From Hermetia illucens (Eukaryota; Arthropoda; Insecta; Diptera; Stratiomyidae), in NCBI RefSeq assembly GCF_905115235.1, contig NC_051849.1, positions 156,563,332 through 156,627,331 on the forward strand: a stretch of 64,000 nt of DNA, written 5' to 3'. Below the pieces are notes generated by a model. It was given only the letters and a program-made list of their open reading frames with translations, did no database searches and had not been told where the DNA came from. The translations under genes and the position numbers were made by a program. Positions 34,636 to 45,125 of this stretch are shown piece after piece; position 1 is the stretch's first letter; the number at the start of each line of letters is the position of its first letter.

Positions 34636-35402
34636 CATCATCATCATCAACGGCACAATAACCGGTATCCGGTCTAGGCCTGCTTAATAAGGAACTCCAG
34701 ACATCACGTTTGACCAGTATGGTTCGATGTGTTTGGTTGGTTGGTTTTTGGTGCTGACGTTGCCACCATATATTTTGTCTTGCCTTCATTGATGTGTAGC
34801 CCAATATCTCGCGCCGTTTGCTCGATCTGGATGAAGGCAGTTTGTACGTCTTGGGTCGTTCTTCCCATGATGTCGATATCGTCAGCGTAGGCCAGTAGTT
34901 GGATGGAGTTAAAGAGGATCGTACCTCTCGCATTTACTTCAGCATCACGGATCACTTTCTCCAGGGCCGGGTTAAAGAAGATGCATAATAAGGCATCCCC
35001 TTGTCTTAGACTGTTGGTGTCGAATGGTCTTGAAAGTGATCCTGCTGCTTTTATCTGGCCTCGCACATTGATCAGGGCCAGCTTAGTCAGTCTTACCAAT
35101 TTCGTCGGGATACCGATGGTGGTCATATTCAACAGTTTTTCCATCGCTTGCCGAAGAGAGAAAATCTGATCTGTTGCTGATTTGCCTGGAGTGATGCCTC
35201 TTTGATATGGGCCAATGATGTTCTGGGCGTATGAGGCTATCCGATCTAGCAAGATAACGGAGAATATCTTATAGATGGTACTCAGCATCGTGATACCTTT
35301 ATAATAAGATAATTTCTTGTTGCCAATAGTCAGGCATTCATTCGATGTCCCATACCTTGAGTATAAGTTGATGAACCGCTTGGTGTAATTGACCGCCTCC
35401 AT
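34636..35402 (-). mobile_element. RTE-type LINE family A, truncated insert with target duplication (A5)
   Basis: Trimer tail at 34636-34648, then the family A 3' end, then an internal deletion that removes the basic C-terminal domain, then an RT open for 232 codons (34704-35402) with LLAYADDIDIMGRTTQDVQT and GLHINEGKTKYMVAT. It is flanked by exact 9-bp duplications AAATCAATT (34627-34635 and 35403-35411). The RT frame is still open, so the insertion is fairly young. Confidence 0.88.
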
Positions 35403-35528
35403 AAATCAATTGGCCACTATTTACACAACTACTTCGTGATTATAAGATATCAAGAGATAAAATTCAGACATATTTGTCGATTTTTCCTGGTTTTTTTTGT
35501 GAATTGTTTATAACCCCTTAAATGTAAA

Positions 35529-36342
35529 ACAAGTCAAGGGTTTGTATTTATTTTACGTGAGAAACTCTCTGTGCACGATTTTCCTTTCGTACATAGCTAA
35601 GCATACAAAATATTCCGTCATATTTTGCCAAACTCCAAAATACTCGAATGTACATATACATCAAAGACGTAAATACTATGTTCATCCATACATATATATG
35701 TGCGCATCCAAATTGATCTAAAGCATCTTTACGCATTTCCATTTTACTCCGTGCACAAAAGCAGGAGTATGTGTTATTTACGTAAATTAAAAACCGCTGG
35801 TAACCAGGTCCACCACATATGCCTATTAGACTGGTTACTATCTGCAAGCTAGCTCGGGCAATTGACACTGATATGTCAATAACTAAAAAAAGCCAAAAAG
35901 GGAAACTAAAACGCCCCCATGGACCCCGTCGTTCATATAAGTTTACTTAGTATGATGATGACGTCATATTCGTCTTAGGGTGCAATAAATTTCTTTGAAA
36001 TGCGAAATTATGTACTTAATATAATATAATAACTTTATTAATAATAGTTGGATTCCCTTCATACTTTTCAAAATTATGTCCTATATTATCGCCTAAGCTG
36101 ATGCATGAATTTTGTACTTCTGGGATGAACCTAAGAGGGGTTTTCCGGTAAATTTCTAAAATACAGTAATATACGATTATTAACTGTTTTTGCTGATATC
36201 GAAACGGAATGTATTTTGAGGCCTAGATTTTATATAGATGCATCATTGTGACCTTTTTTCAGATTTTTCGATTGAATAAATTCGGAGAACGAGATCTGTT
36301 TCACTTTTTGGGGCACACATTTTAACTTCCTTTCCCCTATGA
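35529..36342 (+). mobile_element. HINE-like repeat, divergent subfamily (copy f)
   Basis: Starts ACAAGTCAAGGGTTTG and shares its 5' third with copy e (GTGAGAAACTCTCTGTGCAC); the middle matches the family (GGGGTTTTCCGGTAAATTTC). It ends at about 36342 where R1 sequence begins. No microsatellite or hairpin. Confidence 0.65.
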
Positions 36343-36800
36343 GACTTCTACCGGGATACCATCAGCACCTACCGTCTTCTTGCTTTCCATGGTGAGAACC
36401 GTTTCTTCCTGCTCTCTTATTGTCAAAAGAGGGCAGTCCTCGACAATTTCCGCGCTACTGACATCAGCCCGTACGGAATGTCTAGGGAATAATGCCCTTA
36501 CAATGCAGTCAATCTACTCGGTACTTAGTATGCAGGCCTTCCGCAGAGTTCCGCTCTTCGGGTGACAAGTTTATAGCCAAGACTCCATGGATCTTCACAT
36601 TCATTCAGATCGTTGACCAGGTTCTTCCAGCCCCGAGCTTTCCTTTAATATATCGCATTGCGGAGTTTCCTTTTTGCTTATCTATACTCTGTCTCTGTGG
36701 CCCTCGCTAGCGTGTAAACATTGTGCCCAATGGCGGAGATTATGACACTCCCTCCATAGGTCGACAATTTCTGCCGTCCACCAATACATTAGAAGGCTTA

Positions 36801-37123
36801 CTCCAAAATATAATTGTTATTTTAGCTTTGTACTGATGTCAGGTGTCCGGATAGCTGAGTGGTTAGAGCACAAGGCTGTCATACGGAAGGTCGCGGTTCA
36901 ACTCTCACTGGTGGCAGTGGGATTGCTCTAACACACTTCAAGGCCCTGATCCAATGTGGATTGTTGCGTCAACGATTATTATTATTATTTGTACTGATGA
37001 AGGGGGTAAGTTGCTCCCGAAATATATATATATATACACTGTAAAATAAACGTTGTAGTTTGGAGTAAGCTATTGGTCTATCAATTTTAGACTTAACTAC
37101 AAATAGAAGACAATATCTAACCT
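36801..37123 (+). mobile_element. Small insert with hammerhead-like motif M3 and its own target duplication
   Basis: Flanked by exact 13-bp copies of ATTAGAAGGCTTA (36788-36800 and 37124-37136). It contains CTGATGA (36994-37000), stem II GGGGGT/GCTCCC around AAGTT, and GAAA (37019-37022). A long interrupted stem I joins CTCCAAA (36801-36807) to TTTGGAG (37059-37065), with inner pairs TTATTTT/AAAATAA and TGTA/TACA. Without the SINE it is about 163 bp. It looks like a small non-autonomous element carrying a hammerhead-type fold, as known in Penelope-like elements and retrozymes; the family is inferred. Confidence 0.55.
36839..36987 (+). mobile_element. tRNA-derived SINE, copy 2 (internally deleted)
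   Basis: Same head as copy 1 (GATAGCTGAGTGGTTAGAGC and GGTTCAACTCTC) and the same 3' end with ATT tail, but about 107 bp of body is missing. Exact 12-bp duplications TTTGTACTGATG at 36827-36838 and 36988-36999. The insertion hit the hammerhead-like core of M3, so part of that core is doubled. Confidence 0.9.
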
Positions 37124-37569
37124 ATTAGAAGGCTTATCACGGATGAGGCTCCTCCGGGGCATGGAAGCCTCACACGCTGTCGTCATTAGCTTCACGACTG
37201 AGTTTACGACAGTGCCAGCTGCAACGCTACCATCCCCGGAAGCGCCCTCCAGCACGACTCTGCCCATTCCAAGAGCTTTGACGAACTTCCCGATGTTCGC
37301 CCTTGCGACATTCCACGTGCAGGGGAGCACCGGGTTGGTGCACGCCGACAAATAGCGTCAACCACTTCGAACGCGATATACTGATAATCACTTGCCGATA
37401 AGTCTTCTAGGACTCGCCTTCGTCCACCGATGTTGTCAGCGGTTCCAACGCAAAAGTTCAAGGATGTTCCCTTCGCAGCTGGGTGCCGAAACGTTGGCGC
37501 GGATCCGATGTTTAAAACTACGAAACCGGTTCTCGCCGCCACTTCCAAGATCCGTTTCCGGTTAGAGTC

Positions 37570-38260
37570 TGGTTGAGTTCGATCTAATTAGATGCATATT
37601 TCCGATCAGTTGAAATCGAACTGACCTTATGGCAAAGTCTCTACTCGAACAATGTGCCGCCAATAGCCAAAGGTGGAGCAAACTATGAAAATCTACAAAC
37701 CCCTCACCACTCTCTATCAGATGTCGGAGCAAAATGTTATCAACGCCGATGTTAGCATTCATATCACTCATCACGATAGCAAATATCACCTTTAGCCTCT
37801 TCTGCACTGCATTGAGTTTCTCAAATAAAGCCTTTTTTTGGCTCCGACGACATAAGGAGGTGTCTTGCAGAGGCAGTAAGCATCAATTCGACATCAGATT
37901 CACACTTACTCGCAGTACAATAATACATAATTGCTTTCCCAAGTTTCACAATCTTACCCTGCTTAACCACAAAATCCCGAACTTATACCACTAGAATTTC
38001 AACTAAAATTAAGGTAAGTGAACGCAATAGGGTCTCTTGGAGGAGGGCAATCTCCACTCCTAAAGTCATCATGGTCGCTTTCGTGACTCGATCTACTCGA
38101 CCGATAACAGGTGTCTTGCACAGTTCGGCAAAAAATATTAATGAGCATTGGTCGCCATTAAAAATCCTCTTTTCTCTCGCACAAGTCAAGTTAATCTGGC
38201 TGGCTGTTGAAAACGGAAAAGAAGGCGCTGATTGCCACTGCAAGTCGGAGTGAACATGAT
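37570..38260 (-). mobile_element. LINE family C endonuclease relic (C2)
   Basis: Minus-strand readings GVEIALLQETLL (38000-38060) and VIFAIVMSDMNANIGVDNIL (near 37735-37800) give the start and the metal-site segment of an apurinic-type endonuclease, like the family C copy at 58830-60490. No RT remains. It joins R1-7 without a visible boundary repeat. Confidence 0.6.
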
Positions 38261-39329
38261 GCGCTTGAATTCCGATACCACGACAAATCTGCGGAATTCA
38301 GCTCCCCAACCAGCTTAGATTGCCTCCCTCTTCATTCCAGGCTTTGATTTCTTCAGAGCATCCTCCTGTTCTGGGCTCATTTAAGCTACTTTCCTCTTCT
38401 TTGCCCTTGCTGCTGAAGCTTAGATCTACACAAAACCTTGTTCCGGTCTTCTTCCTTTTCCGGGCCTCCACTCAGATTGTATAAATACCACTTGGCTCCT
38501 TTGCTACTAGAGCCTGTTTTTTCCTAACATCTGATATACCAAGCTTAAGCCTAGTTTTATCAATCCCTGCCTTCTAATCACTGACCTTTACTGGTTGTGA
38601 TACTCCCAACAGGACGTTCGATCACAAACGACCGCAAACTTTTCGCTGGATACGGTTCACAGAACACCCTGGATGATGGGAGTCGCTACGAATATAGCGT
38701 TATGTAAATGGTTAGGTTGCCCTGGATGGCTATTGCCATAGGTAAGTTCGATGAGTAAACGCACCCATTTATCACGTCTGTCATTAACCATTTTCATTAC
38801 GAAATTCGTAGCCAAGCAACTTACGGTGGATTAGATATTAATCAGTATACCTAAGGTTGTGATCTCAATGAAAGGCCTAAAGTAGTACAACTCCACGCTT
38901 GAGTAAAGTCATTCTTTACCCGCCTTATGTTAATGCAGTCTTATGCACAACGACCTCGAAACTAGGAGCACCGGTTTCCTATAAATAATAGATTGTGGGA
39001 TTAATTTCGTGTAAATAAAAGGCATATTAGAAATGTCGGTGACTGGGTAGAACGTGTCATCTACATCAGGAGACACACTACAGGTCCTCGGCTTTATCGC
39101 CAGTTTTTTGAAGAGGTCGAGTAGTAATTGTGGCCCCTTCGAGACCCTGGTGGAATAGGGTACATTCAAACGCGTGGCCCCAAACGAGCGCTGATACTTT
39201 CCTGAGTTACAGTACCAGCTGAACGTGCGTCGAAACCCCTGCCTAAAATCAAGGCAGATACGAATGTTGGAGCAATAAAAGAAAAAACGAAGAAATGAAG
39301 CGGGACTAGAGCGTCAGCCCTGCTCACTA
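38261..39329. other. Decayed stretch, possibly LINE ORF1 debris
   Basis: A lysine/glutamate-rich minus-strand reading near 38380-38560 recalls LINE ORF1 proteins but no knuckle is present. The frame at 38930-39169 is unrecognised. Confidence 0.3.
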
Positions 39330-40345
39330 AATCTATGGAAGCTAAAATCTTTGCGGAAGTCTTCGGCGAGATCCACTATAAAATCAAGAAAGAATGCGGT
39401 GGAGTAGAAGTGTCTTCCGTATAGGATATTCTTGAGTCTAAAAACTCGCTTTGTTGATAGGTTTTGGACAATATAAGAAGAAACTTTTTAACAGAAGAAA
39501 AATCAGATTTACTATGGGCACTCATCTACACCATTGCAGGGCGTATCGTAGATGTAGGTAGGTAGGTCACAAATAGAAGGCTCGCAACGAAAAGGAGAGT
39601 TTCGTTCTCTGCAGCGATCATATGGGAACTGGCGAGGATGTTGCCCATACTGTAAGCGGCGGCGTTACCCGATCTTCGAAACTGGAAAGAACAGCCATGG
39701 CTAACATGATGCGCACCTTACACATTAGCATGCATTGTAACCCCTCAGGAGTTCGTTGCTGAAGTCAACGCTTATCTACTGGTAGTTAGGGAAGGGTACC
39801 CGAACAATCCGAACTTTCGATGCAGGCTTGCTCCGCAGTACGCCGTCATAGAGAATGCAGCTCGTAGTTTTAAGAATCAGATCCACGCCTACGTTCCGAC
39901 GCCCACGCTGCGAAGATATTGTTCCCAACGGAACCTTCGTGTCGAAATCACTGTTGTCGTCAGTGGAACACTAGCGACCTTTGAAAAGCTTCTCCCCAAG
40001 CGGCCACTAACACATCGCCCTGCGAGCAGTTGAATTTTAGAGCAAAGAGATCCACACTGTCATTGAAGTCGTGCATGGGGTTCTTCAAGTTGAGTGGCGC
40101 AACCGCCATTCTCGATGGATAGTTCCTTTAATTTCGTATGAAGTGCAGAAGAAGAAAAGATTTATTTGAGGAACCGCTGTCTGCTCTCTGAAACGCTGAA
40201 GGTCGAGAGGAGGATGGACATCAATTCGGGGTAGCACAAGGGTCCATCCTAATGCCAAACGTTTGGAACGCTTCCTTCGATAGTCTACTGAGGCTTAACA
40301 TACCAGAAAAGTTGAATAAAAGAGCGGGCGAAAATGGCGATCTAT
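39330..40345 (+). mobile_element. R1-like LINE relic, plus strand (R1-8)
   Basis: Readings in order: EAKIFAEVFGEIHYKI and GVEVSSV (ORF1 core, about 39345-39420), THLHHCRA (start of ORF2, about 39515), an endonuclease piece LRIRSTPTFRRPRCE (near 39870-39915) and an RT piece VAQGSILMPNVWNASFDSLL (40233-40300). Strongly deleted and frame-broken. It ends about 100 bp before a HINE. Confidence 0.55.
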
Positions 40346-40444
40346 GGGAAACCAACAATCAAAGCACACGCTATAAATGTTACTCTATATTTCAACAAAT
40401 GTCACTTCATACTCGTATGTCGTTCGTTCATAACTTTTCCTGTG

Positions 40445-41389
40445 TAAAATAAAGCCTTATTAAAATCGGTTTACTGTATGTCTGTCTGTCTGTCACATGC
40501 GCTTTTCTGCAAAACAGTCAAACCGATCCGAACGAAATTTGGTGGATATATGGGAACTATAAGATTTCATATATTGAGTGACATAAATTTAGGTGGAGTT
40601 TAAAGGGAGACTCCCCATACATGCAAAGGGGGATGTAAAAATGTCTTCCCCGAATACGGCTGTGTGGGGTATTAAATGAAAGGTATAATTAGTACTTTCC
40701 GAAACTGATATTAGTTTTGATATGGATTGCAAAGTGCGCGGAGTCAAAATGTGTACACTTAAAGTGAGACAAGACTCTTTTTCCGATAAACCCTCAAAAT
40801 ATATCCCATTCTGATAACTGCTCAAATAAGCTTTCTAATAGTACATTACCAGCTTTTACAGATTGACTGAAAAAAACTCCATCTCCACTTCATTCTAGAA
40901 GCACTAAATTTTGCACCAGCATAGAGGAGAGTGTTTCGGTTGCCGAGTTTCAAGAAAATCTGGTTACAAGTGTCAAAATTACAGCTGTTCAGACCTCCCA
41001 ATTTTGCGCGAATTGGCTGCATCTAAAGCCATGCAAATAAGATGCTGACGTCATAATTAACGAGAATAATTAGCATTCGAGTGAAATATCAAAGTCCCAT
41101 ATATGAAGAAGCTATTTCTCCCCAGCCTTTTTACTTTTGCTGCTGTTAGGTGAGCCCTTATTTGTATCTGGTTTTGGTGAACTTTTTCACATTTGCTAAT
41201 AATGTTGAACTCCTAGTGTGAAGCGTATGGAATTAACTATAATCGATAGAGTGATTTGCAGAACAAATTATTTATGTAATTAGCAGTTGAATTTTAAATT
41301 GTTATGCAAGTGCAACTACCGGGCACTCCAAATTCCTCTCATAAGGAAACACAAAAACTTTCACACCCGAAGCTTCCAGTTTCCGATTG
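40445..41389 (-). mobile_element. HINE-like repeat, copy d
   Basis: From a decayed hairpin/AAGCCTTATT end at 40452 and a GTCT run at 40480-40496 to a degenerate 5' end (CACAAAAACTTTCACACCCG at 41350-41370). The middle is shared with copies a and 24901 (CTCCCCATACATG, GTGTGGGGTATTAAATGAAA) but is the most diverged in the window, so probably the oldest. Confidence 0.66.
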
Positions 41390-41949
41390 CTCGGTGTTTC
41401 AGTGCAAAGAAACGTTACTTTAATAGGAGTGGAACTAATATGTGTTACTTAAGCTCCATTTTGGTAATACCAACACACCTTCATTGGTTGGAAGGATGGG
41501 TTTTTCCGTATTCTGCCAGTCCTTTGACCCATGTAATGGGTTTCGAATTCGATTTCATTTAGTCCCTATTTTCCAAATACGATAGAAGCTCTTGGCATTC
41601 GTCGCCGGAATAACGATTTGCGCATTTTCTCATGGAACGTGCGCTTCGTGTGTAGAGATGGAGCTACCAAGCAGTTAGCCGATACCCTGTCCCAATATAG
41701 GGCTGACGTAGCAGCCTTACAGGAGATGCGTTGGACGGGGACTGGTTTCCTGAAGAAGAGTTTCTACATCATATATTATAGCGACCATCCAGTAAACCAT
41801 GTGCATGTGTGTAAGTTTCTTAGTCAGCCAAAAAATGAAACCTGCTGTTCTCGGCTTTGAAAACATAAGCGAACGTCTATGCACTCTGCGCTTGCGAGAC
41901 AAATTTAGAAATATCATCATCATCAACGGCGCAACAACCGGTATCCGGT

Positions 41950-44775
41950 CTAGGCCTGCCTTAATAAGGAACTCAAGACATCCCGGTTTTGCGCCGAGGT
42001 CCACCAATTCGATATCCCTAAAAGCTGTCTGGCGTCCTGGCCCACGCCATTGCTCCATCTTAGGCAGGGTCTGCCTCGTCTTCTTTTCCTACCATAGATA
42101 TTGCCCTTATAGACTTTCCGGGTGGGATCATCTTCATGCAGACGGATTAAGTGACCCGCCCACCGTAACCTATTGAGCCGGATTTTATCCACAACCGGAC
42201 GGTCATGGTATCGCTCATAGATTTCGTCATTTTGTAGGCTACGGAATCGTCCATCCTCATGTAGGGGGCCAAAAATTCTTCGGAGGATTCTTCTCTCGAA
42301 CGCGGCCAAGAGTTCGTAATTTTTCTTGCTAAGAACCCAAGTTTCCGAGGAATACATGAGGACTGGCAAGATCATAGTCTTGTACAGTAAGAGCTTTGAC
42401 CCTATGGTGAGACGTTTCGAGCGGAACAGTCTTTGTAAGCTGAAATAGGCTCTGTTGGCTGACAACAACCGTGCGCGGATTTCATCATCGTAGTTGTTAT
42501 CGGTTGTGATTTTCGACCCTAGATAGGAGAAATTGTCAACGGTCTCAAAGTTGTATTCCCCTATCTTTATTCTTGTTCGTGTTTGTGTTTGACCAGTGCG
42601 GTTTGATGTTGTTGGTTGATTCGTCTTCGGTGCTGACGTTGCCACCATATATTTTGTCTTGCCTTCATTGATGTGCAGCCCAAGATCTCGCGCCGCCTGC
42701 TCGATCTGGATGAAGGTAGTTTGTACGTTTCGGGTGGTTCTTCCCATGATGTCGATATCGTCAGCATAGGCCAGTAGTTGGGTGCACTTGAAGAGGGTCG
42801 TACCTCTTGCATTCACCTCAGCATCACGGATCACTTTCTCGAGGGCCAGGTTAAAGAGGACGCATGATAGGGCATCCCCTTGTCGTAGACCGTTGTTGAT
42901 GTCGAATGGTCTTGAGAGTGATCCTGCTGCTTTTATCTGGCCTCGCACATTGGTCAGGGTCAGCCTAGTCAATCTTATTAATTTCGTCGGGATACCGAAT
43001 TCTCTCATAGCCGTGTACAGTTTTACCCTGGCTATGCTATCATAGGCGGCTTTAAAGTCGATGAACAGATGGTGCAACTGTTGTCCATATTCCAACAGTT
43101 TTTCCATCGCTTGCCGCAGAGAGAAAATCTGATCTGTTGCTGATTTGCCTGGAGTGAAGCCTCTTTGGTATGGACCAATGATGTTCTGGGCGTATGGGGC
43201 TATCCGGCCTAGCAAGATAGTGGAGAATATCTTATAGATGGTACTCAGCAACGTGATACCTCTATAATTGCTACACTGTGTGATATCTCCCTTTTTATGT
43301 ATGAGACAGATTATGCCTCGTTGCCAATCGTCAGGCATTGATTCGCTGTCCCATACCTTGAGCACAAGTTGATGAACCACTTGGTGTAACTGGTCGCCTC
43401 CATATTTAACCAATTCGGCTGTAATTCCATCGGCTCCTGGCGACTTATGGTTTTTTAGCCGATGAATTCCACGGACTGTTTCTCCTAAACTTGGTGGTGG
43501 CAGTATTTGTCCGTCGTCTTCAGTTGGCGCGACCTCCAACTCGCCGATGTTCTGGTTGTTCAGTAGCTCATCAAAGTACTCAACCCATCGCTCTAATATG
43601 CCCATTCTGTCGGAAATCAGATTTCCCTCTTTGTCTCGGCAGGATGAGCATCGAGGTATATAAGGCTTCATCCTGCTGACTTGTTGGTAAAACTTCCGCG
43701 CCTGGTGCGGTTGCTCCCTATACTTTTCTAGTTCACAGACTTGTTGGTTCTCCCAGGCTTCCTTTTTCCGTCTGTGAAGTCGCTTCTCCGGTCGACGGAG
43801 TTCGTGGTAAGTCTCTGCGCGTGCCCGCGTTCTTTGAGAATGCAACATTACTCGGTATGCGGCATTCTTCCGTTCCGTTGCTAGCTTACATTCATCGTCA
43901 AACCAGCCGTTCCGACTCCTTTTGCGGCTGGGGCCAAGTATATTTGTGGCCGTATCCATGATAACGTTCTTCAGGTGGTTGTGAAGATCATTAGTTGATG
44001 CTTCATCTCCAGGTCCTCTATTGACTGCGGTTATTGCGGCATCCATTTCCCTCTTATAGGTGTCGCGGAGGGTTGTGTTGTGGATGGCTTCAGTGTTCAC
44101 TCTCACCTGATTGTCAGAGGGGATTCTAGGTGGTATTGTTATTCGAGCTCGGAGCACCATGCCAACGAGATAGTGATCCGAGTCTATATTGGCCCCCCTA
44201 TATGTTCTGACATTCATCAAGGCTGAGAGGTGGCGGCGTTCGATCAACACGTGGTCAATTTGGTTGAAAGTGGTCCCGTCTGGAGAGGCCCACGTATGTT
44301 TGTGGACCGCTTTCCGCGCAAACCAGGTACTTCCAACAACCATTTCGTGTGACCCTGCTAATTGAATAGTCCGCAGTCCGTTATCATTTGTTTTTTCGTG
44401 TGAGCTATGGGAGCCAACGTATCGCCTGAATACGAGCTCTTTCCCTACTTGGCTGTTAAAATCCCCAAGTATGATTTTGATATCATATTTGGGACAGGCT
44501 TCGAGGGTTCTTTCTATTGCCTCGTAGAAGGTATCCTTCTCCGACTCTGCAGTCTCCTCTGTAGGGGCGTGAACGTTTATGAGGCTTATATTTCTAAACT
44601 TGCCTCGCAAGCGCAGAGTGCATAGCCGTTCGCTTATGCTTTCAAAGCCGATAACAGCAGGTTTCATTTTTTGGCTGACTAAGAAACCTACTCCGAGCAC
44701 ATGGTTTACTGGATGACCGCTATAATATATGGTGTAGTGGCTCTTCTCCAGGAAACCGGTCCCTGTCCATCTCAT
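41950..44775 (-). CDS. Family A endonuclease-reverse transcriptase (941 codons after an upstream stop)
   Basis: Enzyme for target-primed reverse transcription. It opens MRWTGTGFLEKSHYT, the residues just after the LQE catalytic segment; a TAA at 44776-44778 stands where other copies have CAA, and about 80 codons of endonuclease start lie in frame upstream (44779-45027). Endonuclease: ILGDFNSQVG (about residue 105), QIDHVLIERR, DSDHYLVGM. RT: KSPGADGITAELVKYGG, GIICLIHKKGD, HHLFIDFKAAYDS, NNGLRQGDALSCVLFN, LAYADDIDIM (YADD codons 42757-42768), GLHINEGKTKYM, FSYLGSKI. The C-terminus is basic, with YGRKRRRGRPCLRW. Database hits to such frames are often named craniofacial development protein 2 or LINE ORF2; it is not a host gene. 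Confidence 0.9.
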   Translation of the reverse strand: MRWTGTGFLEKSHYTIYYSGHPVNHVLGVGFLVSQKMKPAVIGFESISERLCTLRLRGKFRNISLINVHAPTEETAESEKDTFYEAIERTLEACPKYDIKIILGDFNSQVGKELVFRRYVGSHSSHEKTNDNGLRTIQLAGSHEMVVGSTWFARKAVHKHTWASPDGTTFNQIDHVLIERRHLSALMNVRTYRGANIDSDHYLVGMVLRARITIPPRIPSDNQVRVNTEAIHNTTLRDTYKREMDAAITAVNRGPGDEASTNDLHNHLKNVIMDTATNILGPSRKRSRNGWFDDECKLATERKNAAYRVMLHSQRTRARAETYHELRRPEKRLHRRKKEAWENQQVCELEKYREQPHQARKFYQQVSRMKPYIPRCSSCRDKEGNLISDRMGILERWVEYFDELLNNQNIGELEVAPTEDDGQILPPPSLGETVRGIHRLKNHKSPGADGITAELVKYGGDQLHQVVHQLVLKVWDSESMPDDWQRGIICLIHKKGDITQCSNYRGITLLSTIYKIFSTILLGRIAPYAQNIIGPYQRGFTPGKSATDQIFSLRQAMEKLLEYGQQLHHLFIDFKAAYDSIARVKLYTAMREFGIPTKLIRLTRLTLTNVRGQIKAAGSLSRPFDINNGLRQGDALSCVLFNLALEKVIRDAEVNARGTTLFKCTQLLAYADDIDIMGRTTRNVQTTFIQIEQAARDLGLHINEGKTKYMVATSAPKTNQPTTSNRTGQTQTRTRIKIGEYNFETVDNFSYLGSKITTDNNYDDEIRARLLSANRAYFSLQRLFRSKRLTIGSKLLLYKTMILPVLMYSSETWVLSKKNYELLAAFERRILRRIFGPLHEDGRFRSLQNDEIYERYHDRPVVDKIRLNRLRWAGHLIRLHEDDPTRKVYKGNIYGRKRRRGRPCLRWSNGVGQDARQLLGISNWWTSAQNRDVLSSLLRQA

Positions 44776-44990
44776 CTCTTACAACGCTGTTACATCAGCC
44801 CTATATTGGGACAGGGTATCGGCTAGCTGCTTATCAACTTCATCTCTGTACAGGGAGCGCACGTTCCATGAGAAAATGCGCAAATCGTTGTTCCTTTGTC
44901 GTTGCCGGGTCCGTCGTTTTAAAATCCGTCCTATCCGAGGCTCCTGTTGTGGCTTCGTAACAGGTTGTTTTCCGTGTAGGGTTGTCAGCC

Positions 44991-45125
44991 CTACCCAACC
45001 CCCAACCTGGAGGACCAGTTGGTACAATTTGTCCCGTTTTCGTCAAGAAAGAGCTCCCAGCGGTCACCACGTAGTAGAGCTGTTGGTGTTGGTTCAGCAG
45101 GCATTTCCCAGGTTTTATGCTCCAT
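44991..45125 (-). CDS. Small upstream ORF of family A LINE (44 codons)
   Basis: ATG at 45125, stop TAG at 44991, starting MEHKTWEMPAEPTPTALL. The same start and first 18 codons are kept in A1 (with one change), which then diverges. It has no domain. It may be a short ORF1 remnant, a translational control ORF, or chance in the 5' UTR. Confidence 0.35.
   Translation of the reverse strand: MEHKTWEMPAEPTPTALLRGDRWELFLDENGTNCTNWSSRLGVG

Larger units (their letters stand above)
36343..37565 (-). mobile_element. R1-like LINE relic (endonuclease end, linker, RT start; R1-7)
   Basis: Minus-strand readings: MEVAARTGFVVLNIGSAPTF at 37204-37548 (end of an R1-type endonuclease), the linker ACEASMPRRS near 37140-37170, and KKTVGADGIPVEV just before the RT at 36355-36390. 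It is interrupted by the 323-bp insert at 36801-37123. Many frame breaks. Confidence 0.68.

Noticed and set aside
22022-37065. Calling the hammerhead-like motifs active ribozymes
   Set aside because: An extra A before stem II, a short inner stem I and degenerate M4 and M5 stems; only the fold family is claimed.
41950-44775. 941-codon ORF as a host gene (often named craniofacial development protein 2)
   Set aside because: Endonuclease plus RT motifs, a trimer tail, a target duplication and six further copies in the window show a LINE.
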